Of a DNA stretch of 37,384 bases, positions 24,956 through 33,188 are shown piece after piece (position 1 is the stretch's first letter; every line of letters begins with the position of its first letter). Origin of the DNA: an uncultured Collinsella sp. Lineage in GTDB: Bacteria > Actinomycetota > Coriobacteriia > Coriobacteriales > Coriobacteriaceae. The stretch covers positions 1 to 37,384 of the forward strand of contig CABRIF010000010.1 of assembly GCA_902470925.1 (NCBI GenBank), read 5' to 3'. A program made the translations under genes and the position numbers. A model generated the notes under the pieces. The model saw nothing but the letters and a program-made list of their open reading frames with translations, had not been told where the DNA came from and did no database searches.

Positions 24956-26485
24956 ATGACGGATAGGGATGACACGAGCGCTTCGGCAGCATGCGACTGC
25001 GACGTGGTGATCGTGGGCTGCGGCGTGGCGGGGCTCTACGCGGCGCTCAACCTGCCAGCGGATACGCAGGTGGTGATGCTGTCCAAAGGCGCGCTGGAGG
25101 AATGCGACTCGATGCTGGCGCAGGGCGGCATCTGCGTGCTGCCCGAGGCGGGCGACTACGATGCCTTCGTGGCCGACACGCTGCGCGCGGGCCACGGGGA
25201 AAACCGGCGCGAGAGCGTGGACATCATGGTGCGTTCGAGCCGGTCGGTCATCAATGACCTGCTGGCGCTGGGCGTGGCCTTCGAGCGCGAAGAGGACGGC
25301 AGCCTGGCGTTTACGCGCGAGGGGGCCCATTCCCGTCCGCGCATTGCCTACCACGCCGACATCACGGGCAAGGAGATCACCACCCGCCTGCTCGAAGCGG
25401 TCCGTCGGCTGCCGAACGTGCGGATACTCGAGCACGTGGCCATGATCGATCTGGTGGTGGGACCCGATGGCGCCTGCTGCGGCATCGAGGCGCTGCGGGT
25501 GCCCGAAGAGCGTTCGGCCTGCACGGTCGAGGAGCTGCGCGCGCTGGCTGCCACAGATGCGGCAGGCCGGGCGCGGGAAGGCGAGCCCGGTGCGGTGCCG
25601 GACGGCCTCGGCACGCGCGCGGAGGTGGGTGCCGCTGCGGACCCGACGCCCGGAGCGGCTGAAAACAGCGGCTTCACCGAGGCGTTCGAAACAACGGCGC
25701 CAGCGCCCCTGGCTCCGTTCACCATCCGCGCGCGCGATGTACTGCTCGCCACGGGCGGCATCGGCGGCGTCTACGAGCACTCGACCAACTATCCGCAGCT
25801 CACCGGCGATGCCTGCCTGCTGGCAAGCGAGTACGGCATCGCGCAGGAGCACCTCGACTACGTGCAGATCCACCCCACGGGCCTCTACTCATCTGAGCCG
25901 GGGCGCACCTTCCTCATCTCCGAGAGCTGCCGCGGCGAGGGGGCGGTGCTGCTGAACGCGGCTCGCAAGCGCTTCACCGACGAGCTGCAGCCGCGCGACG
26001 TGGTGGCCCGCGCGATTCAAGACCAGATGCGCGCCGATGGGGCCGAGTTCGAATGGCTGTCGTTTGACCCGGTGCCCCGCGCCACGGTGCTCGACCACTT
26101 CGCCAACATCCGGGCGCATTGCCTGGAGCGCGGGCGGGACATCCTGGACGAGCCCATCCCCGTGGTGCCCACGCAGCACTACTTCATGGGCGGCGTGCAC
26201 GTGGACCGCGATTCAGCCACCACGATGCCGCATCTGTACGCTGCGGGCGAGGCGTCGTGCAACGGCGTGCACGGCAAGAACCGCCTGGCGAGCAACAGCC
26301 TGCTCGAGGCGCTCGTGTTCGCGCGCCGTGCAGCTTGGCGCATGGCGACGGGGGAGAGCCTGCCGGTCGAGCCGGTGGGGACCCCGGCGCTCGACGGGAG
26401 CCATCGGCGGCTGGGGGCGCCGGAGCTGGGAATCGATACGTTGGTGCGTGCCTGCGGCGGCATGGACGGAGGGGAAGCGGTATGA
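24956..26485 (+). CDS. nadB: L-aspartate oxidase NadB
   Basis: A 509-residue FAD enzyme that oxidises aspartate to iminoaspartate, the substrate of NadA. FAD is bound by VVIVGCGVAGLYAALNL (residues 17-33). MLAQGGICV, the active-site arms QIHPTGL and SCRGEGAVLLN, and the C-terminal FAD motif HGKNRLASNSLLEALVF are all present. Oddities: residues ~183-254 are a low-complexity Ala/Glu/Pro/Gly insertion not found in typical NadB, and the C-terminal helical domain is short (ends ~40 residues after the FAD motif). AAGGGGAG precedes the ATG. The stop overlaps the nadC start (ATGA), so translation is coupled. Confidence 0.95.
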   Translation: MTDRDDTSASAACDCDVVIVGCGVAGLYAALNLPADTQVVMLSKGALEECDSMLAQGGICVLPEAGDYDAFVADTLRAGHGENRRESVDIMVRSSRSVINDLLALGVAFEREEDGSLAFTREGAHSRPRIAYHADITGKEITTRLLEAVRRLPNVRILEHVAMIDLVVGPDGACCGIEALRVPEERSACTVEELRALAATDAAGRAREGEPGAVPDGLGTRAEVGAAADPTPGAAENSGFTEAFETTAPAPLAPFTIRARDVLLATGGIGGVYEHSTNYPQLTGDACLLASEYGIAQEHLDYVQIHPTGLYSSEPGRTFLISESCRGEGAVLLNAARKRFTDELQPRDVVARAIQDQMRADGAEFEWLSFDPVPRATVLDHFANIRAHCLERGRDILDEPIPVVPTQHYFMGGVHVDRDSATTMPHLYAAGEASCNGVHGKNRLASNSLLEALVFARRAAWRMATGESLPVEPVGTPALDGSHRRLGAPELGIDTLVRACGGMDGGEAV

Positions 26486-27333
26486 ATCCCATCACGATGA
26501 GCCTTATGGGCGACGATATTATTCGGGCGGCCCTGCGCGAGGACATGAACGCGGGCGATCTGTCGTGCGAGGCGGTGTGTCCCGAGGCGCGTGCGGCCAC
26601 GGTGCAGCTGATCGCCAAGGCGCCGGGCACGATTGCCGGTCTCGACGTGTTCGAGCGCACGTTTTGTCTGCTTGATGCATCCACGCGGTTCGAGGCGCTC
26701 GTTGCCGACGGCGACGAGGTGAGCTGCGGGCAGCTGCTGGGGCATGTGCACGGCGACGCCCGCGTGCTGCTTTCGGGCGAGCGGGTGGCGCTCAACTTCC
26801 TGCAGCGGATGAGCGGCATCGCCACGTATACGCGGAGCATGGTGCGCCTGCTCGAGGGCACCGGGATCCAGCTGGTGGACACGCGCAAGACAACGCCGGG
26901 CCTGCGCCTGTTCGAGAAGGCCGCCGTGGTGGCGGGCGGCGGCGGGAACCATCGGTACAACCTGTCGCAAGCGGTGATGCTCAAGGACAACCATATCGAT
27001 GCTGCCGGCGGCGTGGCGCGCGCGGTGGCAGCGGCGCGGGCGCATGCACCGTTCGTGTGCACGGTCGAGGTCGAGTGCGAGAGCCTGGACATGGTGCGCG
27101 AGGCGCTGCAGGCCGGTGCCGATATCATCATGCTGGACAACATGGAGCATGCGCAGATGGCGGAGGCGGTCGAGCTGGTCGCGGGGCGCGCAAAGGTGGA
27201 GGTGTCGGGCAACGTGGACGCCGCGCGCGTGCGCGAGCTGGTCGATCTGGGCGTCGACTATGTGTCGTCCGGCGCGCTGACGCATTCGGCCCCGATTCTC
27301 GACCTGTCGTTGAAGCACCTGCGGCTGTTGTAG
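26482..27333 (+). CDS. nadC: Nicotinate-nucleotide pyrophosphorylase NadC (carboxylating)
   Basis: 283 residues. Converts quinolinate and PRPP to nicotinate mononucleotide, CO2 and pyrophosphate, completing the three-step branch encoded by this operon. Type II phosphoribosyltransferase fold with DTRKTTPG (133-140), GGGGNHRYNLSQAVMLKDNH (152-171) and VEVECES/VEVSGNV barrel strands that bind substrate phosphates. It ends with YVSSGALTHSAPILDLSLK, typical for the family. The start overlaps the end of nadB by 4 bp. No terminator is seen before niaR, 328 bp downstream. Confidence 0.97.
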   Translation: MNPITMSLMGDDIIRAALREDMNAGDLSCEAVCPEARAATVQLIAKAPGTIAGLDVFERTFCLLDASTRFEALVADGDEVSCGQLLGHVHGDARVLLSGERVALNFLQRMSGIATYTRSMVRLLEGTGIQLVDTRKTTPGLRLFEKAAVVAGGGGNHRYNLSQAVMLKDNHIDAAGGVARAVAAARAHAPFVCTVEVECESLDMVREALQAGADIIMLDNMEHAQMAEAVELVAGRAKVEVSGNVDAARVRELVDLGVDYVSSGALTHSAPILDLSLKHLRLL

Positions 27334-27661
27334 GATGGGCGAGGCGAGCGGGCCGCCGCATGAGGCGGCTGCACAGCGCTGCGGCGCTGGACGGCTGCTC
27401 GAGGTGGTTGCCCGAGGTGAGTGCTCAGGCTGGCCGTTGACGGTCGGCCTGGGGGTGGCTGCTCGGGTCGTCTCGACTGGGCATGCGGAGCTTGTTGCGG
27501 CTGTCCGCGTTTGCGAAGGCCGCGTGCTGGGTTGCTGTGCGGACGGACTCGCGGTATCGCTGCGGCCGTGCGAGCGGATGCGGCGCTGCCGGTTGGTTGT
27601 AAGGACTGATGTACGGCGCCGCGGCGCCGGAGATGCAGGATGAGAAAGGGGCGATGGGGCC
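27334..27661. other. Intergenic region, 328 bp
   Basis: GC-rich sequence between nadC and niaR. A 102-codon frame (27335-27643) is open but lacks a ribosome site and reads like random high-GC sequence. No terminator or promoter was recognised, so whether niaR is co-transcribed with nadABC is open. Confidence 0.4.
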
Positions 27662-28216
27662 ATGCCGATGACGGGGCACGAACGTAGGGTGGGGCTGCTC
27701 GAGCAGCTGCGCGGGGCGTCGATGCCGGTTTCCGGTACGGAGCTGGCGCGGCGGCTCGGGGTGAGTCGTCAGGTCATCGTGCAGGATATCGCCCTGCTGC
27801 GGGCCGACGGACGCGACATCGTCGCCACCAACCGTGGCTACGTTTTGCGCGAGCGCGGTGCGGAGCCTACGGTACCCACGCGCCTGCTCAAGGTTCGCCA
27901 TACGGTGGAGGAGCTGGAGGAAGAGCTTACGACGATTGTCGACTTGGGCGGCGCGGTCCTCAACGTGATGGTGAACCACCGGGCTTACGGGAAGATCACC
28001 GCCGATTTGGACATCCGCAGCCGCCGGGACATCGCGCACTACCTGGAAGATATTCAGAGCGGCAAAAGCACGCCGCTCATGACGGTGACCAGCGGCTACC
28101 ATTTCCATCGGGTGGCGGCCGACAGCGAGGAGGCGCTCGACGAGATCGAGCAGGCGCTCGCCGCCCGGGGCTTTTTGGCCGAGGTGCTGCCATACGAAAA
28201 GGACGGCTTCCGGTAA
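27662..28216 (+). CDS. niaR: NAD biosynthesis transcriptional repressor NiaR
   Basis: A 184-residue niacin-responsive repressor. The N-terminal winged helix (HTH_11 type) spans residues ~8-60, with SGTELARRLGVSRQVIVQDI as the recognition part. The C-terminal 3H domain (about 72-182) binds metal and nicotinate; candidate ligands are His80, His106, His126, His147 and His149 (GYHFHRV). Length and layout match Bacillus NiaR/YrxA. GAAAGGGG precedes the ATG. Its place behind nadABC and the tandem operator before nadA make it the likely regulator of the cluster. Confidence 0.93.
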   Translation: MPMTGHERRVGLLEQLRGASMPVSGTELARRLGVSRQVIVQDIALLRADGRDIVATNRGYVLRERGAEPTVPTRLLKVRHTVEELEEELTTIVDLGGAVLNVMVNHRAYGKITADLDIRSRRDIAHYLEDIQSGKSTPLMTVTSGYHFHRVAADSEEALDEIEQALAARGFLAEVLPYEKDGFR

Positions 28217-28260
28217 CGTTGCGCGGTGTGCCGGGCACGGCGGGAGCGGCGGGCATCGGG

Positions 28261-28374
28261 CGCCGGGTGCCGGATGCTGCGGGGGCGGCAGGCACTGCGG
28301 GCATCGCACGCTGTGGACGCCGGGTGCCGGATGCTGCGGGGGCGGCGGGCACTGCGGGCATCGCACGCTGTGGA
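28261..28374. repeat. 57-bp tandem duplication
   Basis: Two copies (28261-28317, 28318-28374) differing at about one base, plus partial copies on both sides (GGCATCGGGCGCC before, CGCCAGGTGCGAC after). 57 is a multiple of three, so frames stay open, but no start site supports a gene. Confidence 0.75.
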
Positions 28375-28575
28375 CGCCAGGTGCGACGGACTCCGGCGGC
28401 GATGGATGCCGGGTACGTCGGCGATTTGCGGGCTGCCAACTCTGTGCATGGATTCGTAACGTCGCCGCCAGCCATGCGTGGGCGGCGGCAGATGGTGGTG
28501 TGGTGGACGCCGGGCACGGCGGATGCATGTGGCACCCGGGCGCTGTCAGACATGCGTGCGGGACTCGTCATGCTA

Positions 28576-28759
28576 CTGTCAGCTGTGTACGACTGTCAGC
28601 TATGTACGATCGCATGCAGAAATTCGGATATCCCGTCCGCATTCTCAAAGGTAGATAGACCAAAGAGATTCGGACGATGTATCAGCTCGGCCTGATAACG
28701 CTGCCAAATCGTGCACAGCTGACAGTCGTACATAGCTGACAGTCGTACATAGCTGACAG
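28576..28759. repeat. Repeat element family B, left copy (palindromic, structured)
   Basis: The left border has two 17-bp units, CTGTCAGCTGTGTACGA (28576-28592) and CTGTCAGCTATGTACGA (28593-28609). The right border has three units in reverse orientation (28709-28725, 28726-28742, 28743-28759). Inside is a hairpin: GTCCG (28635-28639) pairs CGGAC (28671-28675), TCTC (28643-28646) pairs GAGA (28665-28668), GGT (28650-28652) pairs ACC (28659-28661) around AGATAG. A second hairpin is TATCAG/CTGATA (28680-28697). Base changes against the copy at 34349 keep the pairing. No protein is supported. It resembles a non-autonomous mobile element or a structured RNA. Confidence 0.85.
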
Positions 28760-29180
28760 TGCCCGGGACGCCGCCCGCGCACAGCTGACAGTCACACGCG
28801 GCTGGCAGCAGCACGCATGTCGCCCGTGATTGGACGGCGGTACCGGGACACCGCCCGCACCTCGCCGACGGTCGCACACGGCTGGCAGCGCTCAACGTCA
28901 TCTGGACGCAGCCGATCACAACACGCTCGCAGCCCGTGCATGGTTGACGGTGCCAGCGCGCGCCGTCCGCCCGCGGCTGACAATCGTACATATCTGACAA
29001 CCGCACATACCTGATGCTGCTTTGGGCAAACATATGCGTTTGCCCAAAGCTTGATGGCGCATGGCGCTGCGGCCCCCTCTCTCTGTTCGACAGCGCGGAA
29101 GCATTCTCTTCCGTGAACGGCATGTATTTGCCGGCGAGCGGTTCGTCTCAGGCAAAACCACCCCTCTTTTTCAAACGTTA

Positions 29181-29208
29181 TAGACAAGATGTATAAGACA
29201 TCTATAAT
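29181..29208 (+). promoter_or_regulatory. PTS operon promoter with internal operator
   Basis: TAGACA (-35, 29181-29186) and TATAAT (-10, 29203-29208) with a 16-bp spacer. The spacer carries a perfect inverted repeat AGATGT-ATAAG-ACATCT (29187-29203), a likely regulator site. The flanking GTTATAGACAAGA recalls the operators of HutC-type GntR regulators such as NagR, and GTTATAGA recurs just upstream of the GntR gene at 33156. Confidence 0.7.
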
Positions 29209-29233
29209 GACAATAACGACCTAAGGAGGAGTG

Positions 29234-30163
29234 ATGAATCAAATCATCCTGGCATCGCATGGAGGGCTGGCCGAGGGAGCGCGCGACACGCTGTCGATGG
29301 TTCTCGGCGATGTGCCCAACGTGCATGTGGTGTCACTTGCGCGCGACGATATGGAGCCTGTGACCCGTGAGTTCGAACGTCTGCTTGATTCGTTCGACAG
29401 CGATGACGCGGTCTACATCTGTACCGACATGCTTGGCAGTTCAGTCAACAATGCGGCGGTTGAGCTCATGCATCGGCGCGGAAGCTGCACCGTGATTAGC
29501 GGCATGAACATGCCGCTTGTCCTCGCGCTTGCCGTTGCCTCTACCCCGCTTTCTCCAAGCGAATTGAGCACGGTTGTGCGAGAGAGCCGGGCGGGCTTGG
29601 TTGATTGCGGGGCTATTGAGGGTGCAGCTGCGAAAACGGCAGCCGTGCGAGAGCAAAGGGGCATGGGCAAGGGCAAGGGCGGAAAGGCGAACATCGTTCT
29701 TGTTCGTCTTGACTATCGCCTGTTACATGGTCAGGTCGTCTTTTCTTGGGTGAACAGCGTGGCGGCACAGCGGATCATCGTGGTCGATAGCGAGGCGGCG
29801 CACGACGAAATCAAGAAGGGCGCCCTGCGGCTTGCGAAGCCGGCCGGCGTGTATCTGAATGTCTATACCGTCGAGAAGGCGCTGTCGAAGATGGACAAGC
29901 TCAATACTCTGGGCGAGAACGTCATGTTTGTGTTCGGTAACGTTCGGGAAATGCTTGAGTTCCTTACTTCGTATCACGTTCCTGAGGTTAACTTCGGTGC
30001 AGCCGCCAACCATGAAGGCGCTCAGGCGGTCGGGGGAAAGGACAGCTCGGTATTCCTCGACGCTGCTGAGCGGGTATGTGCGCAGAGGATTCTCGACCTC
30101 GGCATCAAGATATACGAGCAGCAGACACCTACGCAGCCGCGCACCGCAATTGCGTCGCTGTAG
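29234..30163 (+). CDS. PTS mannose-family EIIAB, fused
   Basis: 309 residues joining two phosphotransfer domains. EIIA (about 1-140) starts MNQIILASHGGLAEG with the phosphorylated His9. A short Gly/Lys linker (MGKGKGGK, 144-151) leads to EIIB (152-309), NIVLVRLDYRLLHGQVVFSW with His165 that passes phosphate to the sugar. It takes phosphate from HPr in the cytoplasm. ATG 29234 follows AAGGAGG by 5 nt. It is first in an operon with EIIC, EIID and a SIS-domain enzyme. Substrate cannot be read from these domains. Confidence 0.93.
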   Translation: MNQIILASHGGLAEGARDTLSMVLGDVPNVHVVSLARDDMEPVTREFERLLDSFDSDDAVYICTDMLGSSVNNAAVELMHRRGSCTVISGMNMPLVLALAVASTPLSPSELSTVVRESRAGLVDCGAIEGAAAKTAAVREQRGMGKGKGGKANIVLVRLDYRLLHGQVVFSWVNSVAAQRIIVVDSEAAHDEIKKGALRLAKPAGVYLNVYTVEKALSKMDKLNTLGENVMFVFGNVREMLEFLTSYHVPEVNFGAAANHEGAQAVGGKDSSVFLDAAERVCAQRILDLGIKIYEQQTPTQPRTAIASL

Positions 30164-30237
30164 TTCTGTGAGCAAGTGACAGCTTCGCATCGATAGAGGT
30201 GCGGAAATACATAGGAACCCATGGAAGGGAGAAGAAG

Positions 30238-31035
30238 ATGGACACAATGGTCAGCGCGTTTCTAGTTGGCCTGGTTGGCGTGTTCTGCATGTTGGATTCA
30301 CGCTTGCTTGGCCGATTGAATTTCGAGCAGCCGCTTATTGGCGCGACGCTTGTTGGCCTCGTGCTTGGTGATGTGCCCACCGGATTGGCCGTTGGCGCCG
30401 CTGTCGAGTTGGTGAGCATGGGCCTTGTGCAAGTTGGAGCGGCAACGCCTCCAGACCTGGTGCTCGGTGGCATCGTCGCCGCTGCCTTCGCCTGCCTGAC
30501 GGGGGCCTCGGCTGAGACGGCAATGACGATTACCATTCCGGTCGCCGTGCTTGGGCAGTTGCTCGGCATCGCCTTCCGTTCGGTCATTGCGGGTTTGACC
30601 CACGTGGCAGACTCGGCAATCGAGGCCGGTCAATTCAAGAAGGCACGCTCGATGCATATCGTTGTAGGCACCATTCTGTATTCACTGATGTATTTCATTC
30701 CCATTTTCGCTGCTGTCTACATGGGGACCGATGCTGTCCAGGCGGTCGTCGACATGATGCCGGCGTGGGTCACCAATGGGCTCAACGTGGCCTCTAAGGT
30801 GTTGACTGCATACGGATTGGCCCTGTTGCTTTCCATGATGCTCAATAAGGGTATGGCGGTCTTTCTTTTCCTGGGATTCCTGCTCGCCTCATATCTGGGT
30901 CTGTCCGTAATCGCGGTTTCCATGTTCGGTGTCATTCTGGCGCTCATCCTCGTAAGCGTGAAATACGCGGGAGGTTCCGGACCCGCCGCAGTTGGCGCGG
31001 TCGCCGAATACGATCCGCTTGAAGACGATGAATAG
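30238..31035 (+). CDS. PTS mannose-family EIIC membrane component
   Basis: 265 residues, a polytopic membrane protein with seven or eight hydrophobic segments that forms the substrate channel with EIID. The N-terminal FEQPLIGATLVGLVLGDVPTGL and the following GAAVELVSMGLVQVGAATPPD are the family signature. The C terminus is short and acidic (EYDPLEDDE). ATG 30238 follows GGAAGGGAG by about 6 nt. It lies 74 bp behind the EIIAB gene and 13 bp before EIID. Confidence 0.92.
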   Translation: MDTMVSAFLVGLVGVFCMLDSRLLGRLNFEQPLIGATLVGLVLGDVPTGLAVGAAVELVSMGLVQVGAATPPDLVLGGIVAAAFACLTGASAETAMTITIPVAVLGQLLGIAFRSVIAGLTHVADSAIEAGQFKKARSMHIVVGTILYSLMYFIPIFAAVYMGTDAVQAVVDMMPAWVTNGLNVASKVLTAYGLALLLSMMLNKGMAVFLFLGFLLASYLGLSVIAVSMFGVILALILVSVKYAGGSGPAAVGAVAEYDPLEDDE

Positions 31036-31048
31036 AAAGGGGCCTGTC

Positions 31049-31885
31049 ATGACACGTGATGTGGCTGTCGATATTCCGCTCCGAAAGAAAATCTGGCAGT
31101 TCTTTTGGCGCTCGTGGGCGATTCAGGACTCATGGAACTATGAGCGTCAGATGAATATGGGGTTCTTATACGGTATGGCTCCTACGCTCGATCGCTTATA
31201 TCCGGATGAAAGCGATCCTGAGCAGCTCGAGGCGAAAAAGGAAGCGTATCGCCGCCACATGGCTTTCTATAACTGCACACCGCAGACAAGCGCTTTCGTT
31301 CTCGGTCTCTCCGCTTCCATGGAGGAACAGTATGCCAAAGACCGCACTAGCTTGAATCCCGATTCGATCAATGCGGTCAAAACCTCTCTCATGGGCCCTC
31401 TGTCCGGTATCGGGGATTCATTTTTCCAGGGCACGATCCGCGTGATCGCCTTCGGTCTCGGTGTCCAGCTTGCCCAGCAGGGCTCGATTGCAGGTCCGAT
31501 ATTGGCCATGGTTATCTCCATCATTCCCTCGGTTCTCATCACCTGGTTTGCGGCAAAGCTGGGATATCAGGGCGGTCGCGAGTACCTTGGAAAGCTCCAG
31601 GGCGGCAACACGATGGACAAGGTCATGTATGTGTGCGGCATCGTAGGCCTTATGGCGGTCGGCGGTATGGTTGCTACGTTGATCGGAGCGACAACACCCG
31701 CCACGTTTTCCGATGGAACGCTTGTCATTCAGGACATCCTCGACTCCATCATGCCGAATATGATTCCGCTCGCACTTACGGGCGTCATGTATTGGCTTAT
31801 CAAGAAGGGCGTTAATACCGGATGGCTGCTCGGTATCGCGATTGTGGGCGGTGTTGCGTTGTCCGCTCTGGGCATTCTGGCGTAA
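31049..31885 (+). CDS. PTS mannose-family EIID membrane component
   Basis: 278 residues. The N-terminal soluble part includes the family pattern WRSWAIQDSWNYERQMNMGF, and HMAFYNCTPQTSAFVLGLSA, then SLMGPLSGIGDSFFQGTIR, with membrane helices towards the C terminus. With EIIC it forms the transporter. ATG 31049 follows GAAAGGGG by 6 nt and is 13 bp from the EIIC stop. A 171-bp gap without terminator leads to the SIS gene. Confidence 0.93.
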   Translation: MTRDVAVDIPLRKKIWQFFWRSWAIQDSWNYERQMNMGFLYGMAPTLDRLYPDESDPEQLEAKKEAYRRHMAFYNCTPQTSAFVLGLSASMEEQYAKDRTSLNPDSINAVKTSLMGPLSGIGDSFFQGTIRVIAFGLGVQLAQQGSIAGPILAMVISIIPSVLITWFAAKLGYQGGREYLGKLQGGNTMDKVMYVCGIVGLMAVGGMVATLIGATTPATFSDGTLVIQDILDSIMPNMIPLALTGVMYWLIKKGVNTGWLLGIAIVGGVALSALGILA

Positions 31886-32056
31886 AGGGCTGGCTTTGGC
31901 CGGCTAGGCGCTCGTGTGGCTATGGGCGTGTTGGCAGGTCTGCCGCTGTCCGCCTCGCCATTGGTTCGCGGCGGGTTGCTTGAGTTCGGTCAGCACCCAC
32001 GTTGATATCTGCGTGCCGATTAGGCCGGTGCGCGCAAACATTGAAAGGAATCTGAA

Positions 32057-33040
32057 ATGTACGAGATTGACCTTAGTCTCCCCAAGAAGATCGTTGCAGA
32101 TGTTCTGTCCAGCCATTCGATCAACAGTGTTGCGTTCGTTGGCTGTGGCGCTTCCATGTCCGACTTGTACCCGGCGAAGTATTTTCTGGCGAACAATACC
32201 GACAAGCTGAACGTGCAGCTTTTCACCGCGAATGAGTTCAACTACGATACCCCTCAATGGCTCAACGAGCATACGTTTGTGATTACCTGTTCGCTTGGTG
32301 GCGGAACTCCCGAAACGGTTGCGGCAAATAAAACCGCCAAAGATCATGGCGCACCTGTTGTCGCCTTGACAAAGGAGGCGGGCTCCCCGCTTACCGAGGG
32401 CGTCGACCACGTGATTGTCCATGGGTTTGACGCAAACTATGCGGCAAAGTGCGAGAAGCCCGGTTATGCCTTGGCGCTCGCGGTGGAGATTCTGCAGCAA
32501 TCCGAGGGTACCGATTTGTATGACGACATGCTTGCGGGGCTGACCGGCGTATTCGATCTATGCGAAGCGTCGGCTCGTCAGGCGAAGGGAGCCGCCGAGC
32601 AGTTTGCTCAGGAGTTCAAAGACGACACGATGATCTACTTCCTCGCTTCGGGAGCGTCGGAGAAGATGGCGTACTCGCATGCGGCGTTTCTGTTCACCGA
32701 GATGCAGTGGATCGATGCCGCGTCCTACAACGTGGGTGAGTACTTCCACGGGCCTTTCGAGGTGACAACCCCCGGTAAGCCCTACGTGTTCTTTATGTCC
32801 GATGGCGCGACCCGTCCTATGGACTCACGTGCACTGACGTTCTTGGAGCGCATGGGGGCGAAGGTCGCCTTGATTGATGCCAAGGACTACGGACTGGCAT
32901 CTGTTGTTCCGGCTCGCGTGGTGACGTATTTCAACCCGTTCCTGCACTTGGCGGTCATGCGCGAGTACGGCAATCAGCTGGCGGCGGTGCGGCAGCATCC
33001 TCTGACCAAGCGCCGCTACATGTGGAAGCTGACCTACTAA
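32057..33040 (+). CDS. SIS-domain sugar isomerase/deglycase, FrlB-like
   Basis: 327 residues with two SIS domains (about 20-150 and 190-310). The first has FVGCGASMSDLYPAKYFL and SLGGGTPETVAANKTAKDHG; the second has IYFLASGASEKMAYSHA and the active-site segment YNVGEYFHGPFEV. The G-E-x-F-H-G-P-x-E motif and single-chain length match fructoselysine-6-phosphate deglycase (FrlB) and the glucoselysine-6-phosphate enzymes of the gfr system, which split phosphorylated Amadori products into hexose 6-phosphate and amino acid. A mannose-family PTS next to such an enzyme is the gfr/frl arrangement. The exact substrate is an inference; a glucosamine-6-phosphate-type isomerase/deaminase is the alternative. 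AAAGGAA precedes the ATG. Confidence 0.85.
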   Translation: MYEIDLSLPKKIVADVLSSHSINSVAFVGCGASMSDLYPAKYFLANNTDKLNVQLFTANEFNYDTPQWLNEHTFVITCSLGGGTPETVAANKTAKDHGAPVVALTKEAGSPLTEGVDHVIVHGFDANYAAKCEKPGYALALAVEILQQSEGTDLYDDMLAGLTGVFDLCEASARQAKGAAEQFAQEFKDDTMIYFLASGASEKMAYSHAAFLFTEMQWIDAASYNVGEYFHGPFEVTTPGKPYVFFMSDGATRPMDSRALTFLERMGAKVALIDAKDYGLASVVPARVVTYFNPFLHLAVMREYGNQLAAVRQHPLTKRRYMWKLTY

Positions 33041-33188
33041 CGAGCTGACGGGTATAAGGTTGGGCGTAGCGCCGCGTCCGATTGCACTGGGCCGCAGGGC
33101 TGGACTACGTTCCTCCTTGCGGCTCTATCTATGGGGCGTTGCATGATACTATGACGTTATAGATGATTCGTATTAGACTGGATTTAGT

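Larger units (their letters stand above)
28217..29180. other. Repeat-rich intergenic region, about 960 bp
   Basis: No supported gene. It holds a 57-bp tandem duplication (28261-28374), the left copy of repeat family B (28576-28759, homology extending over 28560-28860), further degenerate 17-mers near 28768-28790 and 28977-29010, and from about 29160 the AT-rich PTS promoter. Confidence 0.6.

Noticed and set aside
27335..27643. 102-codon frame just after nadC
   Set aside because: No ribosome site; composition is random high-GC and no motif is seen.
28596..28760. Minus-strand peptide shared by both family B copies (IWQRYQAELIHR and similar)
   Set aside because: Similar peptides end at the same place in both copies, but the base changes are explained by paired hairpin positions and no start codon with a ribosome site is near.
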